Assembly: GCF_003751265.1 (NCBI RefSeq)
Contig: NZ_RJKN01000003.1
Location: 62,001-126,000 of the forward strand
Length of the DNA: 64,000 nt
Direction of reading: 5' to 3'
DNA from: Pseudokineococcus lusitanus
Lineage (GTDB): Bacteria; Actinomycetota; Actinomycetes; Actinomycetales; Quadrisphaeraceae
Program-made: the position numbers and the translations under genes
Part shown: positions 8,796 to 16,152 of the stretch, in pieces
Layout: every line of letters starts with the position of its first letter
Numbering within the stretch: position 1 is the first letter of the stretch
Notes under the pieces: generated by a model
Told to the model about the DNA's origin: nothing
Databases searched by the model: none
What the model saw: the letters and a program-made list of their open reading frames with translations, nothing else

Positions 8796-8802
8796 GCGCG
8801 CG

Positions 8803-8808
8803 ACCCTA
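8803..8808 (-). promoter_or_regulatory. leaderless -10 box of the HAD-thyX operon
   Basis: The minus strand reads TAGGGT, then seven bases, then ATG 8795. It probably serves HAD, thyX, the oxidoreductase and the ThuA-like gene, which all overlap. Confidence 0.6.
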
Positions 8809-8853
8809 CGGCGACCGGGGCCCGCGACCGCCGCCCGGCGTGGCCGCGCTCCC

Positions 8854-9019
8854 GGCCACCTCGGCCCCCTCCCGCCGTCCCCTCGCCGTCCCCTCCGGCA
8901 CATCGGCGCCCTCCTGCCACGGGACCGGCCTCCTGCCGGCACATCGGCGCCCTCCTGCCGTCGGGGTGGCCCTCTCCCGGCAGATCGGCGCTCTCCCGCC
9001 GTCGGGGCCCCCGGCGCCG
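8854..9019. repeat. 41-bp tandem repeat array in divergent promoter region
   Basis: The 14-base core GGCACATCGGCGCC starts at 8897 and 8938, and a variant GGCAGATCGGCGCT starts at 8979, so the period is exactly 41 bp. A more diverged copy (GGCCACCTCGGCCC) starts at 8854, 43 bp before the first. Each unit continues into a CTCC(T/C)(G/C)CC stretch. The array fills the gap between the divergent HAD and DUF418-like genes, just upstream of both -10 boxes. The core resembles the right arm of the palindromes at 10284 and 11301 (TGCCGTCACATCGACGC). No coding function: 41 is not a multiple of 3. Confidence 0.8.
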
Positions 9020-9041
9020 GACCGCGTGCGAGCATCCCCGG

Positions 9042-10280
9042 GTGACCGCCCCCGCCGTCCGCTCGTCCCCCGGTGCGCGCCTGCGGGCGCCGTCGCGGCT
9101 GGTCGGCGTCGACGCCGCCCGGGGGGTCGCCCTGCTCGGCATGGTCGCGACGCACGTGCTCGCGCTGTCCGTCCTCGACGAGGCCACCTTCCTCGAGGAG
9201 CCGACCGCGACGGCGCTCGTGGCCGCGGGGCGCGCCTCGGCCCTCTTCGCCGTCCTCGCGGGCGTCTCGCTGGCCCTCGCGACGGGCGGGACGCGCGCCC
9301 CCGCCGGCCGCGGCCTCGTCGCCGCCCGGCTCGGGACGGCGGCGCGCGCGGTCGTCGTCGCGGCGATCGGGCTCGTCGTCGGGTCCTTCGGCGCCCCCGT
9401 CGCGGTCATCCTCGTCAACTACGGGCTGCTCTTCCTGCTCGTGCTGCCCGTGCTCGGCTGGGGCCCGCGGCGGCTCCTGCCCCTCGGCGCGGCGTGGCTG
9501 CTCGTCGTGCCGGTCCTGCTGCACCCGCTCCGCGACGCCGTGGTCGGGGCCGGGCTCCTGCCGGTCGGCCCGGGCGCCAGCACGTCGCTGGCGTCGCTCG
9601 CCGACCCCGGTCTCATGGTCGGCGAGCTCTTCCTCACCGGGTACTACCCCGTCCTGTCCTGGGCGGGCTTCGTCGTCCTCGGCCTCGGCGTCGGCCGCCT
9701 GGACCTGCGCCGCGCGTCGACGACCGCCCTCGTCGCCCTCGGCGGGCTCGTGGCGGCCGCAGGGTCGGCCGTCGTCGCCGGCGTGCTGACGCCCGTCGCC
9801 CTGCCCTTCCTCTCGTTCCCCGAGGGCTTCTACGGCTCGTCCGGCGACCTCGTCACGTCCCTGCAGACCGGCCTCTACGGCACCACGCCGACGACGACCT
9901 GGTGGTGGCTTGTCGTCGACGCCCCCCACAGCGGCACCCCGGTGGACCTGGCCGGGGTCGCCGGCTCGGCGCTCGTCGTCGTGGGCGTCCTCGTCCTCGC
10001 CGCGCAGCACCTCCCCCGCGTGGTCCGGTGGCTGCTCTGGCCGCTGGCCGCGGCCGGCTCGATGACGCTGACGCTCTACTCGCTGCACGTGCTCTCGTTG
10101 GGCCTCCTCCGGGCGTGGGAGGCCGGCGGCGGCATCCCGCCGTCCGAGGGCACCGTCTACGCGCTGCAGGTCGTCGGGCTGCTGGTCCTCGGCTGCCTCT
10201 GGCAGCTCACCGGCCTGCGCGGCCCCCTCGAGGCCCTCGTCGCCTCCGCGAGCCGGGCCGCGAGGAGCGGCCTCCGCTGA
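9042..10280 (+). CDS. DUF418/heparan-acetyltransferase-like multi-spanning membrane protein
   Basis: A 412-residue integral membrane protein with about 10 helices. It opens with RLVGVDAARGVALLGMVATHVLAL, the shared start of the DUF418 and heparan-alpha-glucosaminide acetyltransferase-like families, and ends with a SMTLTLYSLHVLSLGLL segment typical of these membrane acyltransferases. A transported or transferred acyl group is plausible, but no substrate is evident. GTG 9042 is preferred because GAGCAT (9030-9035) ends six bases before it and the conserved RLVGVDAARG comes about 20 residues later. It stands alone between the 41-bp array and a 42-bp palindrome. Confidence 0.82.
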   Translation: MTAPAVRSSPGARLRAPSRLVGVDAARGVALLGMVATHVLALSVLDEATFLEEPTATALVAAGRASALFAVLAGVSLALATGGTRAPAGRGLVAARLGTAARAVVVAAIGLVVGSFGAPVAVILVNYGLLFLLVLPVLGWGPRRLLPLGAAWLLVVPVLLHPLRDAVVGAGLLPVGPGASTSLASLADPGLMVGELFLTGYYPVLSWAGFVVLGLGVGRLDLRRASTTALVALGGLVAAAGSAVVAGVLTPVALPFLSFPEGFYGSSGDLVTSLQTGLYGTTPTTTWWWLVVDAPHSGTPVDLAGVAGSALVVVGVLVLAAQHLPRVVRWLLWPLAAAGSMTLTLYSLHVLSLGLLRAWEAGGGIPPSEGTVYALQVVGLLVLGCLWQLTGLRGPLEALVASASRAARSGLR

Positions 10281-10283
10281 GGT

Positions 10284-10325
10284 GTGCGCGTCGATCTGAC
10301 GGTCTGCCGTCACATCGACGCGCAC
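10284..10325. repeat. 42-bp palindrome, left copy flanking the DUF559 gene
   Basis: The left arm GTGCGCGTCGATCTGACGG pairs with a right arm ending CCGTCACATCGACGCGCAC. The arms are 19 bp with a single mismatch around a 4-base centre. It begins three bases after the stop of the DUF418-like gene and could act as its terminator, although no U-run follows. The same core is repeated at 11301-11340. Confidence 0.85.
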
Positions 10326-10383
10326 CCCTCCGGCGTCCACAGGCGCACCCGCACCGACGGCGCCGCTGCGCCACCCTCCCCCC

Positions 10384-11355
10384 GTGCAGCGGCACCTCCT
10401 GCCCCCGGTCCTCGAGGCCGTCGCCGACGCCCAGGCACGGTGCGTGTCGCGACGGCAGCTGGCCGAGCACGGGGTCGGGCCGGGCGTCGTCGCGCGTCGG
10501 GTGCGAGCGGGCCTGTGGCAGACGGCGGGCCCCCGCTGCGTCGTCCTGCACCGCGGCCCCCTGGGGGCGACCGAGCGGCGGTGGGCGGCGGTGCTGACCA
10601 CCGACGGCGTGCTCGGCGGTCTCACCGCCCTGGCGGTCCACGGGCTCGACGGGTGGCCCCGCGACGCCGTCGAGGTCGTCGTGCCTCGCTCCGCCGGACG
10701 CGCCGTCCCGCCGTGGGTGCGACGGCGGACGACGACGGACCCGGACGGTGCGGCGGTCACGCACCGCGGCGGCCTGCCCGTGCACCGGGTCGAACGGGCC
10801 GCCCTCGACGCCGCCGCGTGGTCGGCGGCCGCCCGGACGGCCGGCGGCCTCGTCGCCGCGGTGGTGCAGCAGCGGCTGACGACCGCCGAGCGCCTGCTCG
10901 CCGAAGCGGACGCCCGGGGCTCGTCGCCCTGGCGGCACCGCGCCGAGGTGCTGAAGGTGCTCGCCGACGTCGCCGGCGGCTCGCAGGCGTTGAGCGAGGT
11001 CGACCTCCTCCGCCTCGTGCGCCGTCACCGCCTCCCACCGCCGGAGCAGCAGGTGCGGCGGCACGACGCGGCCGGCCGGGTGCGCTACCTCGACGCCCTG
11101 TGGCGCCGCGCCGACGGCACGTGCGTCCTCCTCGAGGTGGACGGGGTCGGCCACCTCGACGAGTCGCGCTGGTACGACGACCTCCTGCGGGCCGCCGAGG
11201 TGGCGGCGGCCGGCGACGTCGTCCTCCGCCTGCCCGCCCGCGCCCTCCGGGTCGACGCCGCGCGGGTCGCCGCGCTGCTGCGCCGTCATCTCGGGACGTC
11301 TGCGTGTCGATCTGACGGTCTGCCGTCACATCGACGCACACACCTCGCCGGGTGA
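10384..11355 (+). CDS. AbiEi-like HTH protein with C-terminal DUF559 nuclease-like domain
   Basis: A 323-residue protein. Residues ~12-60 look like the winged-helix start of AbiEi-type antitoxins (SRRQLAEHGVGPGVVARRVRAGLWQ...). The middle ~65-165 is the linker typical of these proteins (GGLTALAVHGL, PVHRVERAALDAA). The C-terminal domain has the DUF559/Vsr-like PD-(D/E)XK pattern: D237 in RYLDALW, E251 and D253 in LLEVDGVGH, H257 and D265/D266. No AbiEii toxin partner is adjacent, so this is a solo gene, common in actinobacteria; function unproven. GTG 10384 is preceded by CACCCT six bases upstream. Residues 306-319 are encoded by the downstream palindrome, so the natural end may have been nearer residue 303. 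Confidence 0.8.
   Translation: MQRHLLPPVLEAVADAQARCVSRRQLAEHGVGPGVVARRVRAGLWQTAGPRCVVLHRGPLGATERRWAAVLTTDGVLGGLTALAVHGLDGWPRDAVEVVVPRSAGRAVPPWVRRRTTTDPDGAAVTHRGGLPVHRVERAALDAAAWSAAARTAGGLVAAVVQQRLTTAERLLAEADARGSSPWRHRAEVLKVLADVAGGSQALSEVDLLRLVRRHRLPPPEQQVRRHDAAGRVRYLDALWRRADGTCVLLEVDGVGHLDESRWYDDLLRAAEVAAAGDVVLRLPARALRVDAARVAALLRRHLGTSACRSDGLPSHRRTHLAG
11301..11340. repeat. 40-bp palindrome, right copy flanking and overlapping the DUF559 gene
   Basis: It shares the unbroken core GTCGATCTGACGG...CCGTCACATCGACGC with the copy at 10284-10325, with outer-arm differences. It lies inside the last 18 codons of the upstream gene and ends 18 bases before the stop codon of the convergent gene at 11358. 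Confidence 0.85.
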
Positions 11356-11357
11356 CG

Positions 11358-11792
11358 TCAGGCGTGGAGGGAGATCGCGTGCCGGGCCGCGGCGCGGGCG
11401 CGGCGGCGGTCGCCGGCGGCGTCGTACGCCAGCGAGAGGCGGAACCAGCTCGCCCAGTCGTGGGGGGCGGCGTCGACCTCGGCCCTCGACGCCTCGAAGA
11501 GGCGGGCGGCGTCCTCGCGGACGACGCGGCCGGAGGGGCGACGGCGCAGGTCGTCGACGGGGAGGGCGCCGGCGGCGTCGAGCTCGCGGGCCAGCCGCTG
11601 CGTCGCCAGGCCGAAACGGAGCTCGCGGAGCACCGCCCACCCGCACAGCAGGGGCACGAGGAGGACGGCGAGGCCCAGCCCGACGCCGACCGGCTCGCCC
11701 GTCGACAGCAGGCGCACCCCCTGCTGCACGAGCAGCCCCAGGTAGAGCAGGGACAGCGCGAGCAGGACGCCGACGACGACCTTGGTGCGCAC
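11358..11792 (-). CDS. small two-helix membrane protein with TPR-like tail
   Basis: A 144-residue protein with two N-terminal membrane helices (TKVVVGVLLALSLLYLGLLV and VGLGLAVLLVPLLCGWAVL). The cytosolic tail ends in a TPR-like helix pair (DWASWFRLSLAYDAAGDRRRARAAARHAI). Such proteins follow dapB in other actinobacteria; function is unknown. GTG 11792 shares one base with the dapB TAG, so it is the last gene of the riboflavin-dapB chain. Confidence 0.78.
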   Translation of the reverse strand: MRTKVVVGVLLALSLLYLGLLVQQGVRLLSTGEPVGVGLGLAVLLVPLLCGWAVLRELRFGLATQRLARELDAAGALPVDDLRRRPSGRVVREDAARLFEASRAEVDAAPHDWASWFRLSLAYDAAGDRRRARAAARHAISLHA

Positions 11793-12580
11793 TACGCCCC
11801 CGCCCTGCCGGGCCCCGGGCCGGGCCCGTCCAGGTCGAGCAGGTGGTCGAGCCCGACGGCGAGGCCCGGATGGTCCGCGACCGTCCGGACGCCGAGGAGC
11901 ACGCCCGGCATGAACGACTCCCGGTCGAAGGAGTCGTGACGGATCGTCAGCTGCTCGCCCGGCGCGCCGAGGAGGACCTCCTCGTGCGCGACGAGCCCGC
12001 GCAGCCGGACGCTGTGGACCCGGACGCCGTCGACGTCCGCGCCGCGGGCGCCGTCGAGGCCGCTCGTCGTCGCGTCCGGCGAGGGGCCGACGCCGGCGGC
12101 GCGGCGGGCCTCGGCGACGAGCCGGGCGGTGCGCACCGCCGTGCCCGAGGGCGCGTCGACCTTGTCGGGGTGGTGGAGCTCGACGACCTCGACGGACTCG
12201 TAGAAGCGGGCGGCCTGGGCGGCGAAGCGCATGGCCAGCACCGCGCCGAGGGCGAAGTTGGGCGCCACGAGGACGCCGGTGCGCGGCTCCTCCCCGAGCG
12301 CGCCCCGGACGGCGGCGAGCCGGGCCTCGTCCCACCCGGTCGTCCCGACGACGGCGTGCACGCCGTGGCGCACGCACCAGTCGACCTGGGCCGGCGCCGC
12401 GTCCGGCACGGTCAGGACGACGGCGACGTCGGGCCGCGCCGCACCGAGCACGTCGTCGAGGTCGTCCCCGCGGTGCACGCGGGCGACGAGCTCGAGGTCC
12501 GGGGCGGCGTCGACGGCGCGGCAGGCCGCCGCCCCCATCCGGCCGCCCGCCCCGAGGACGGCGACGCGCAGGGCGCTCAC
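11792..12580 (-). CDS. dapB: 4-hydroxy-tetrahydrodipicolinate reductase
   Basis: A 262-residue DapB, the NAD(P)H-dependent reductase of the diaminopimelate/lysine pathway, needed for peptidoglycan. It has the N-terminal [35 protein letters not shown], and the signature [15 protein letters not shown] with the catalytic His pair and Lys. The GTG start overlaps the ribH stop by four bases (12577-12580). This places a cell-wall gene at the end of a riboflavin operon and possibly under the upstream FMN riboswitch. Actinobacterial dapB more usually lies directly downstream of the pnp/M16 region. Confidence 0.96.
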   Translation of the reverse strand: MSALRVAVLGAGGRMGAAACRAVDAAPDLELVARVHRGDDLDDVLGAARPDVAVVLTVPDAAPAQVDWCVRHGVHAVVGTTGWDEARLAAVRGALGEEPRTGVLVAPNFALGAVLAMRFAAQAARFYESVEVVELHHPDKVDAPSGTAVRTARLVAEARRAAGVGPSPDATTSGLDGARGADVDGVRVHSVRLRGLVAHEEVLLGAPGEQLTIRHDSFDRESFMPGVLLGVRTVADHPGLAVGLDHLLDLDGPGPGPGRAGA

Positions 12581-13080
12581 GCCGCGGGCCCGGCCGGACG
12601 TGCGGCGCGCGGGGCGACGGCGTCGAGCGCCAGCGCCGTCGCGAGGGCCGCCTCGACGGCCTCCCGCCCCTTGTCCTCGCGGCTGCCGGGCAGGCCCGCC
12701 CGGTCGAGGGCCTGCTCGACGGTGTCGACGGTCAGCACGCCGAAGCCGACGGGGACGCCGGTGCGGACGGCGACGTCGGTGAGCGCCTGGGTGGCGGACA
12801 GGCAGACGTACTCGAAGTGCGGCGTCCCGCCCCGGACGACGACGCCGAGGGCCACGACCACGTCGACGACGGGCGCGAGCCGGGCCGCGGCGACGCCGAG
12901 CTCGACCGTGCCGGGCACGCGGACGTCGAGGACGTCGGTGACGCCGGCGTCGTCCAGCGCGGCGCGGGCGCCGGCCAGGAGCCCGCCCATGACCTCCTCG
13001 TGCCAGGACGCCGCGACGACGGCGACCCGCAGGTGCCCGGCCCCGGCGAGCGCGGGACGGGGCGCGCCCTCGCCGCTCAT
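12577..13080 (-). CDS. ribH: 6,7-dimethyl-8-ribityllumazine synthase
   Basis: A 167-residue lumazine synthase, which condenses the pyrimidine intermediate with the C4 phosphate made by the RibB domain. Landmarks: [48 protein letters not shown], and [23 protein letters not shown] 13080 overlaps the ribBA stop. The C terminus carries an Ala/Pro-rich tail past the family's usual end. Confidence 0.96.
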   Translation of the reverse strand: MSGEGAPRPALAGAGHLRVAVVAASWHEEVMGGLLAGARAALDDAGVTDVLDVRVPGTVELGVAAARLAPVVDVVVALGVVVRGGTPHFEYVCLSATQALTDVAVRTGVPVGFGVLTVDTVEQALDRAGLPGSREDKGREAVEAALATALALDAVAPRAARPAGPAA

Positions 13081-14480
13081 GCGCCCACCAGCCCGTGCAG
13101 CGGGAGGACGTGGCCCATGCGGTCGCGCTTGACCTCGAGGTAGCGGGCCGCCTCGGCGCCCGCGGGCACCACGAGCGGCACCCTCCCCCTCACGACGACG
13201 CCGTGCTCCGCCACGCCTGCCTCCTTCTCCGGGTTGTTCGTCAGCAGCCGGGCGCTCCGCACGCCCAGCGCGCGCAGCACCGCGGCCGGTGCGCCGTACT
13301 CGCGGGCGTCGGCCGGCAGCCCGAGGCGCAGGTTCGCCTCGACCGTGTCCGCGCCCTCGTCCTGCTCGGCGTAGGCGGCCACCTTGGCGGCCAGCCCGAT
13401 GCCCCGGCCCTCGTGGCCGCGGACGTACACCACCACGCCGTCGCCCTCCGCGGCCACCGCGGCCAGGGCGGCGCGCAGCTGGGGGCCGCAGTCGCAGCGC
13501 CGCGAGCCCAGGGCGTCGCCGGTGAGGCACTCCGAGTGCACGCGCACGAGGACGTCGTCCGCGGGGAGCCCGCGGCGCCCGCCGCCCGGCGCCTCGGGGA
13601 CGAGGGCGACGTGCTCGGTGCCCGTCGCCGGCTCGACGAAGGCGTGGGCGGTGAAGCGGCCGGACGCCGTCGGCAGGCTCGCCACGGCCCCGCGGACGAC
13701 GCGCCCCTGCTCGGCCGGGGGCTCCTGCGGGGCGTCGACGGCGGCGAGGTGCTCGGCGACCTGCCCGATCGTCACGAGCGGCAGGTCGTGCGCGTCGGCG
13801 AAGGCACGGCAGCCCTCGCCGCGGAGCATGCCGCCGCGGGGGTCGGCGTCGTCGACGATCTCGGCGATGAGCCCGACCGGCGGGAGACCGGCGAGGCGGC
13901 AGAGGTCGACGGCGGCCTCGGTGTGGCCGGGCCGCTCGCGCACGCCCCCGGCCCGGGCGCGCAGGGGCAGCACGTGGCCGGGACGGCGCAGGTCGGCCGG
14001 GCGGCTCGCCGGGTCGGCGAGGACCGCGAGGGTGCGGGCGCGGTCGGTCGCGCTGATGCCCGTCGTCGTGCCCTCGAGCGCGTCGACGGTGAGCGTGTAC
14101 GCCGTGCCGTGGGCGTCGCCGCCCGCGCCGGCGAAGGGGGCCGCCATGAGCGGCAGCGCCAGGCGGTCGGCGACCTCGGGGGTCATCGGCGCGCAGAGGA
14201 GGCCGCTCGTCCAGCGGACGACGAAGGCCACCGTCTCGGGCGTCGCGAGCGACGCCGCGACGACGAGGTCGCCCTCGTCCTCGCGGTCCACCCCGTCGAG
14301 CACGACGACGGGCCGCCCGGCGGCCAGCGCCGCGAGGGCGTCGGCGACGTCGTCGACCCGGACGGTGGGCCGCTCGGCGTCGACGGTCACGGCGTCGGGG
14401 CCGGTCTCGCCCGCCTCGGCGGCGGGCACCTCGACGGTGCCGGGCAGGTCCTCGGGGCCGACGGGCCGCGGGCCGCTCAT
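13077..14480 (-). CDS. ribBA: bifunctional 3,4-DHBP synthase / GTP cyclohydrolase II
   Basis: A 467-residue fusion. The RibB half (about 40-245) has [19 protein letters not shown] and [14 protein letters not shown], and makes 3,4-dihydroxybutanone 4-phosphate from ribulose 5-phosphate. The RibA half (about 265-460) has [21 protein letters not shown] with the zinc cysteines and [10 protein letters not shown], and opens GTP to the first pyrimidine precursor. ATG 14480 overlaps ribE by four bases, and the stop overlaps ribH. A short Pro/Glu-rich leader precedes RibB. Confidence 0.97.
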   Translation of the reverse strand: MSGPRPVGPEDLPGTVEVPAAEAGETGPDAVTVDAERPTVRVDDVADALAALAAGRPVVVLDGVDREDEGDLVVAASLATPETVAFVVRWTSGLLCAPMTPEVADRLALPLMAAPFAGAGGDAHGTAYTLTVDALEGTTTGISATDRARTLAVLADPASRPADLRRPGHVLPLRARAGGVRERPGHTEAAVDLCRLAGLPPVGLIAEIVDDADPRGGMLRGEGCRAFADAHDLPLVTIGQVAEHLAAVDAPQEPPAEQGRVVRGAVASLPTASGRFTAHAFVEPATGTEHVALVPEAPGGGRRGLPADDVLVRVHSECLTGDALGSRRCDCGPQLRAALAAVAAEGDGVVVYVRGHEGRGIGLAAKVAAYAEQDEGADTVEANLRLGLPADAREYGAPAAVLRALGVRSARLLTNNPEKEAGVAEHGVVVRGRVPLVVPAGAEAARYLEVKRDRMGHVLPLHGLVGA

Positions 14481-15133
14481 CGGGCCACCGCCCCGGGGCC
14501 GGTGAGCAGCCGCTCGACGTGCTTGGCGAGGACGTCGACCTCGAGGTTGACGGCGTCCCCGACGGCGCGGGCGCCGAGCGTCGTGGCCGTCAGCGTCGTC
14601 GGGATGAGCCCTACCTCGAACCAGGACCGCTCCGCGGCGAGGTCCAGGCCGCCGGGACCCTCGGCCGGGCCGTCGTCGCCGACGCCCGTGACCGTCAGCG
14701 AGACGCCGTCGACGGTGATGGAGCCCTTCTCCGCGACGTAGCGCGCGAGCGACGTCGGGACGGAGAAGCGCAGGAGGTCCCAGCGCTCCCCCGGCGTGCG
14801 GGCGAGGAGGTGGCCGACGCCGTCGACGTGGCCCTGGACGACGTGGCCGCCGAGCCGCGCGTCGGCGCGCAGCGCCCGCTCGAGGTTGACCGGGTCGCCC
14901 GGGCGGCGGGCCCCGAGGGCGGTCCGCCGCAGCGTCTCCCCCATGACGTCGGCGGTGAGGACGCCGTCCGCGGCCTCGCCCACGACGGTGAGGCAGACGC
15001 CGTCCACGCTGATCGAGTCGCCCTCGCGGGCGTCCTCCGTCACGCGCGGGCCGCGCACGCGCAGCCGCGCGTCGTCCCCCGCCACCTCGATCGCGACGAC
15101 CTCGCCGCGCTCCTCCACGATGCCCGTGAACAT
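14477..15133 (-). CDS. ribE: riboflavin synthase alpha chain
   Basis: A 218-residue protein with two homologous lumazine-binding barrels, each starting like [12 protein letters not shown] and [12 protein letters not shown]. It dismutates two lumazines into riboflavin. ATG 15133 follows a strong Shine-Dalgarno run (AGGAGGAGGAG). It is the first gene after the FMN riboswitch. No deaminase/reductase gene (ribD) lies between riboswitch and ribE or elsewhere in the window, although many actinobacterial rib operons start with ribD. Confidence 0.96.
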   Translation of the reverse strand: MFTGIVEERGEVVAIEVAGDDARLRVRGPRVTEDAREGDSISVDGVCLTVVGEAADGVLTADVMGETLRRTALGARRPGDPVNLERALRADARLGGHVVQGHVDGVGHLLARTPGERWDLLRFSVPTSLARYVAEKGSITVDGVSLTVTGVGDDGPAEGPGGLDLAAERSWFEVGLIPTTLTATTLGARAVGDAVNLEVDVLAKHVERLLTGPGAVAR

Positions 15134-15322
15134 CCGCTCCTCCTCCTGACGCCGGGCCCACGGGCCGGGACGTCCGGGCCGGCGCGGGCCCCGGAGGGGT
15201 CGTGCGGGAGGCAGCTCCGCCGGTCGGGGCGGTCGGTGAGCAGGGGTGCGCGGACGACGTCGTCACGCCGGCGGGGAGCCCGCGGCGGGACGACGGCGCG
15301 CTGCGCACCACCGGGCCACCGC

Positions 15323-15467
15323 GTGCTGCCTCCCCTCCGGACTCTCACCGTCGGTCCCGGAGTTCCACCGGCTCGGCCGTGGCGGCCGTCGCGCCTGGAG
15401 GGCGCGGGGTCACCGCGGTTCGCGGACTGTCACCGCCGGTTCGGAATTGCACCGACCCCGGGAGCAC
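15323..15467 (-). promoter_or_regulatory. FMN riboswitch (RFN element)
   Basis: On the minus strand the RFN consensus is plainly readable. A 5' block GTCGGTGCAATTCCGAACC is followed by GGCGGTGACAGTCCGCGA, then a variable stem. The 3' block is GGTGGAACTCCGGGACC, then GACGGTGAGAGTCCGGAGG and GGGAGGCAGC. P1 closes with GTGCTCCC against GGGAGGCAGCAC. It lies about 190 bases upstream of ribE. The interval 15134-15322 contains G/C-rich hairpins such as GCCGGGCCC...GGGCCGGG that could form the expression platform. Whether control is by termination or ribosome access cannot be read here. Confidence 0.93.
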
Positions 15468-15572
15468 GCGCTGGACGGGGCGCTGGCCACGTCGAGCCCT
15501 CCTATGGTGCCACCGTCCGCGGCCGGGTGCGTACCGCGCAGGCCCGACCGGGGACGGCGCACGCCGGAGGCG

Positions 15573-16040
15573 TCAGCGCAGCACGTGGACGGAGCCGACG
15601 GAGTCCCGCTCGTCCACCCCCGGGCTCGGGCGGACCAGGACCACCTCGAGCCCGGGCACGTCCCGCAGCTCGACCGGCAGGGTCACCCAGGAGACGGTGG
15701 GCCCGAGGTCCGCCGTGCAGGCCCGTGCCGGGGCGACGTCGACGGTGACGACGAGCCGCCGTGGCCCGTCCGGTCGCCACCGGTCCACGAGCGCGGGGCA
15801 GCTGCTGCTCCCGTAGGTCGTCACGCGCAGAGAGGTCGGCGTCCGCAGCACCTCGTCCCCGGGGACGTGGGTGACGTCCGCCGCCCGGGGCGTGCCGGCG
15901 TCGATCTCCCGTGGCGCGAGCAGCCAGGGCTCGCCGCCCACGGCGGACGGCGGGGGGTCGGGCTCGACCGGCGCCGCCGCGGCGGCGCCCCCCAGGACGG
16001 CGAGCAGCACGAGGGGGACGAGGACCCGGCGACGGCGCAC
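15573..16040 (-). CDS. secreted hypothetical protein with two cysteines
   Basis: A 155-residue protein of unknown function. From GTG 16040 it begins MRRRRVLVPLVLLAVLGGAAAAAP, a good signal peptide ending at an Ala-rich cleavage region. The mature part (~130 residues) is rich in beta-forming segments and contains two Cys (TYGSSSCPAL and PARACTADLG) that could form a disulfide outside the cell. Frames further upstream read through without an obvious start. It lies 112 bases after the M16 peptidase. A small hairpin ACGCC/GGCGT (15561-15573) overlaps the stop. Confidence 0.65.
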   Translation of the reverse strand: MRRRRVLVPLVLLAVLGGAAAAAPVEPDPPPSAVGGEPWLLAPREIDAGTPRAADVTHVPGDEVLRTPTSLRVTTYGSSSCPALVDRWRPDGPRRLVVTVDVAPARACTADLGPTVSWVTLPVELRDVPGLEVVLVRPSPGVDERDSVGSVHVLR

Positions 16041-16152
16041 GCGCCTCGGACGCCCCCGGCCGCCGGGCGGTTCCGGGCGCGCGCCGCCGGGAGCGACGAA
16101 CGGCAGGTCCCCGCGGTCGGGTACCTGCCGTCCGTCCGTCCCTGGCGCGCCG

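Noticed and set aside
6029-10760. Very long minus-strand frames (over 900 residues) through 8 kb
   Set aside because: GC-rich shadow frames; only the ends matching the Gfo/Idh/MocA and HAD families are real. The rest is Arg/Pro/Ala noise opposite or across true genes.
10384-11355. Type IV AbiE toxin-antitoxin system
   Set aside because: Only the AbiEi-like part is present; no AbiEii nucleotidyltransferase is adjacent, and the C terminus is a DUF559 nuclease-like domain.
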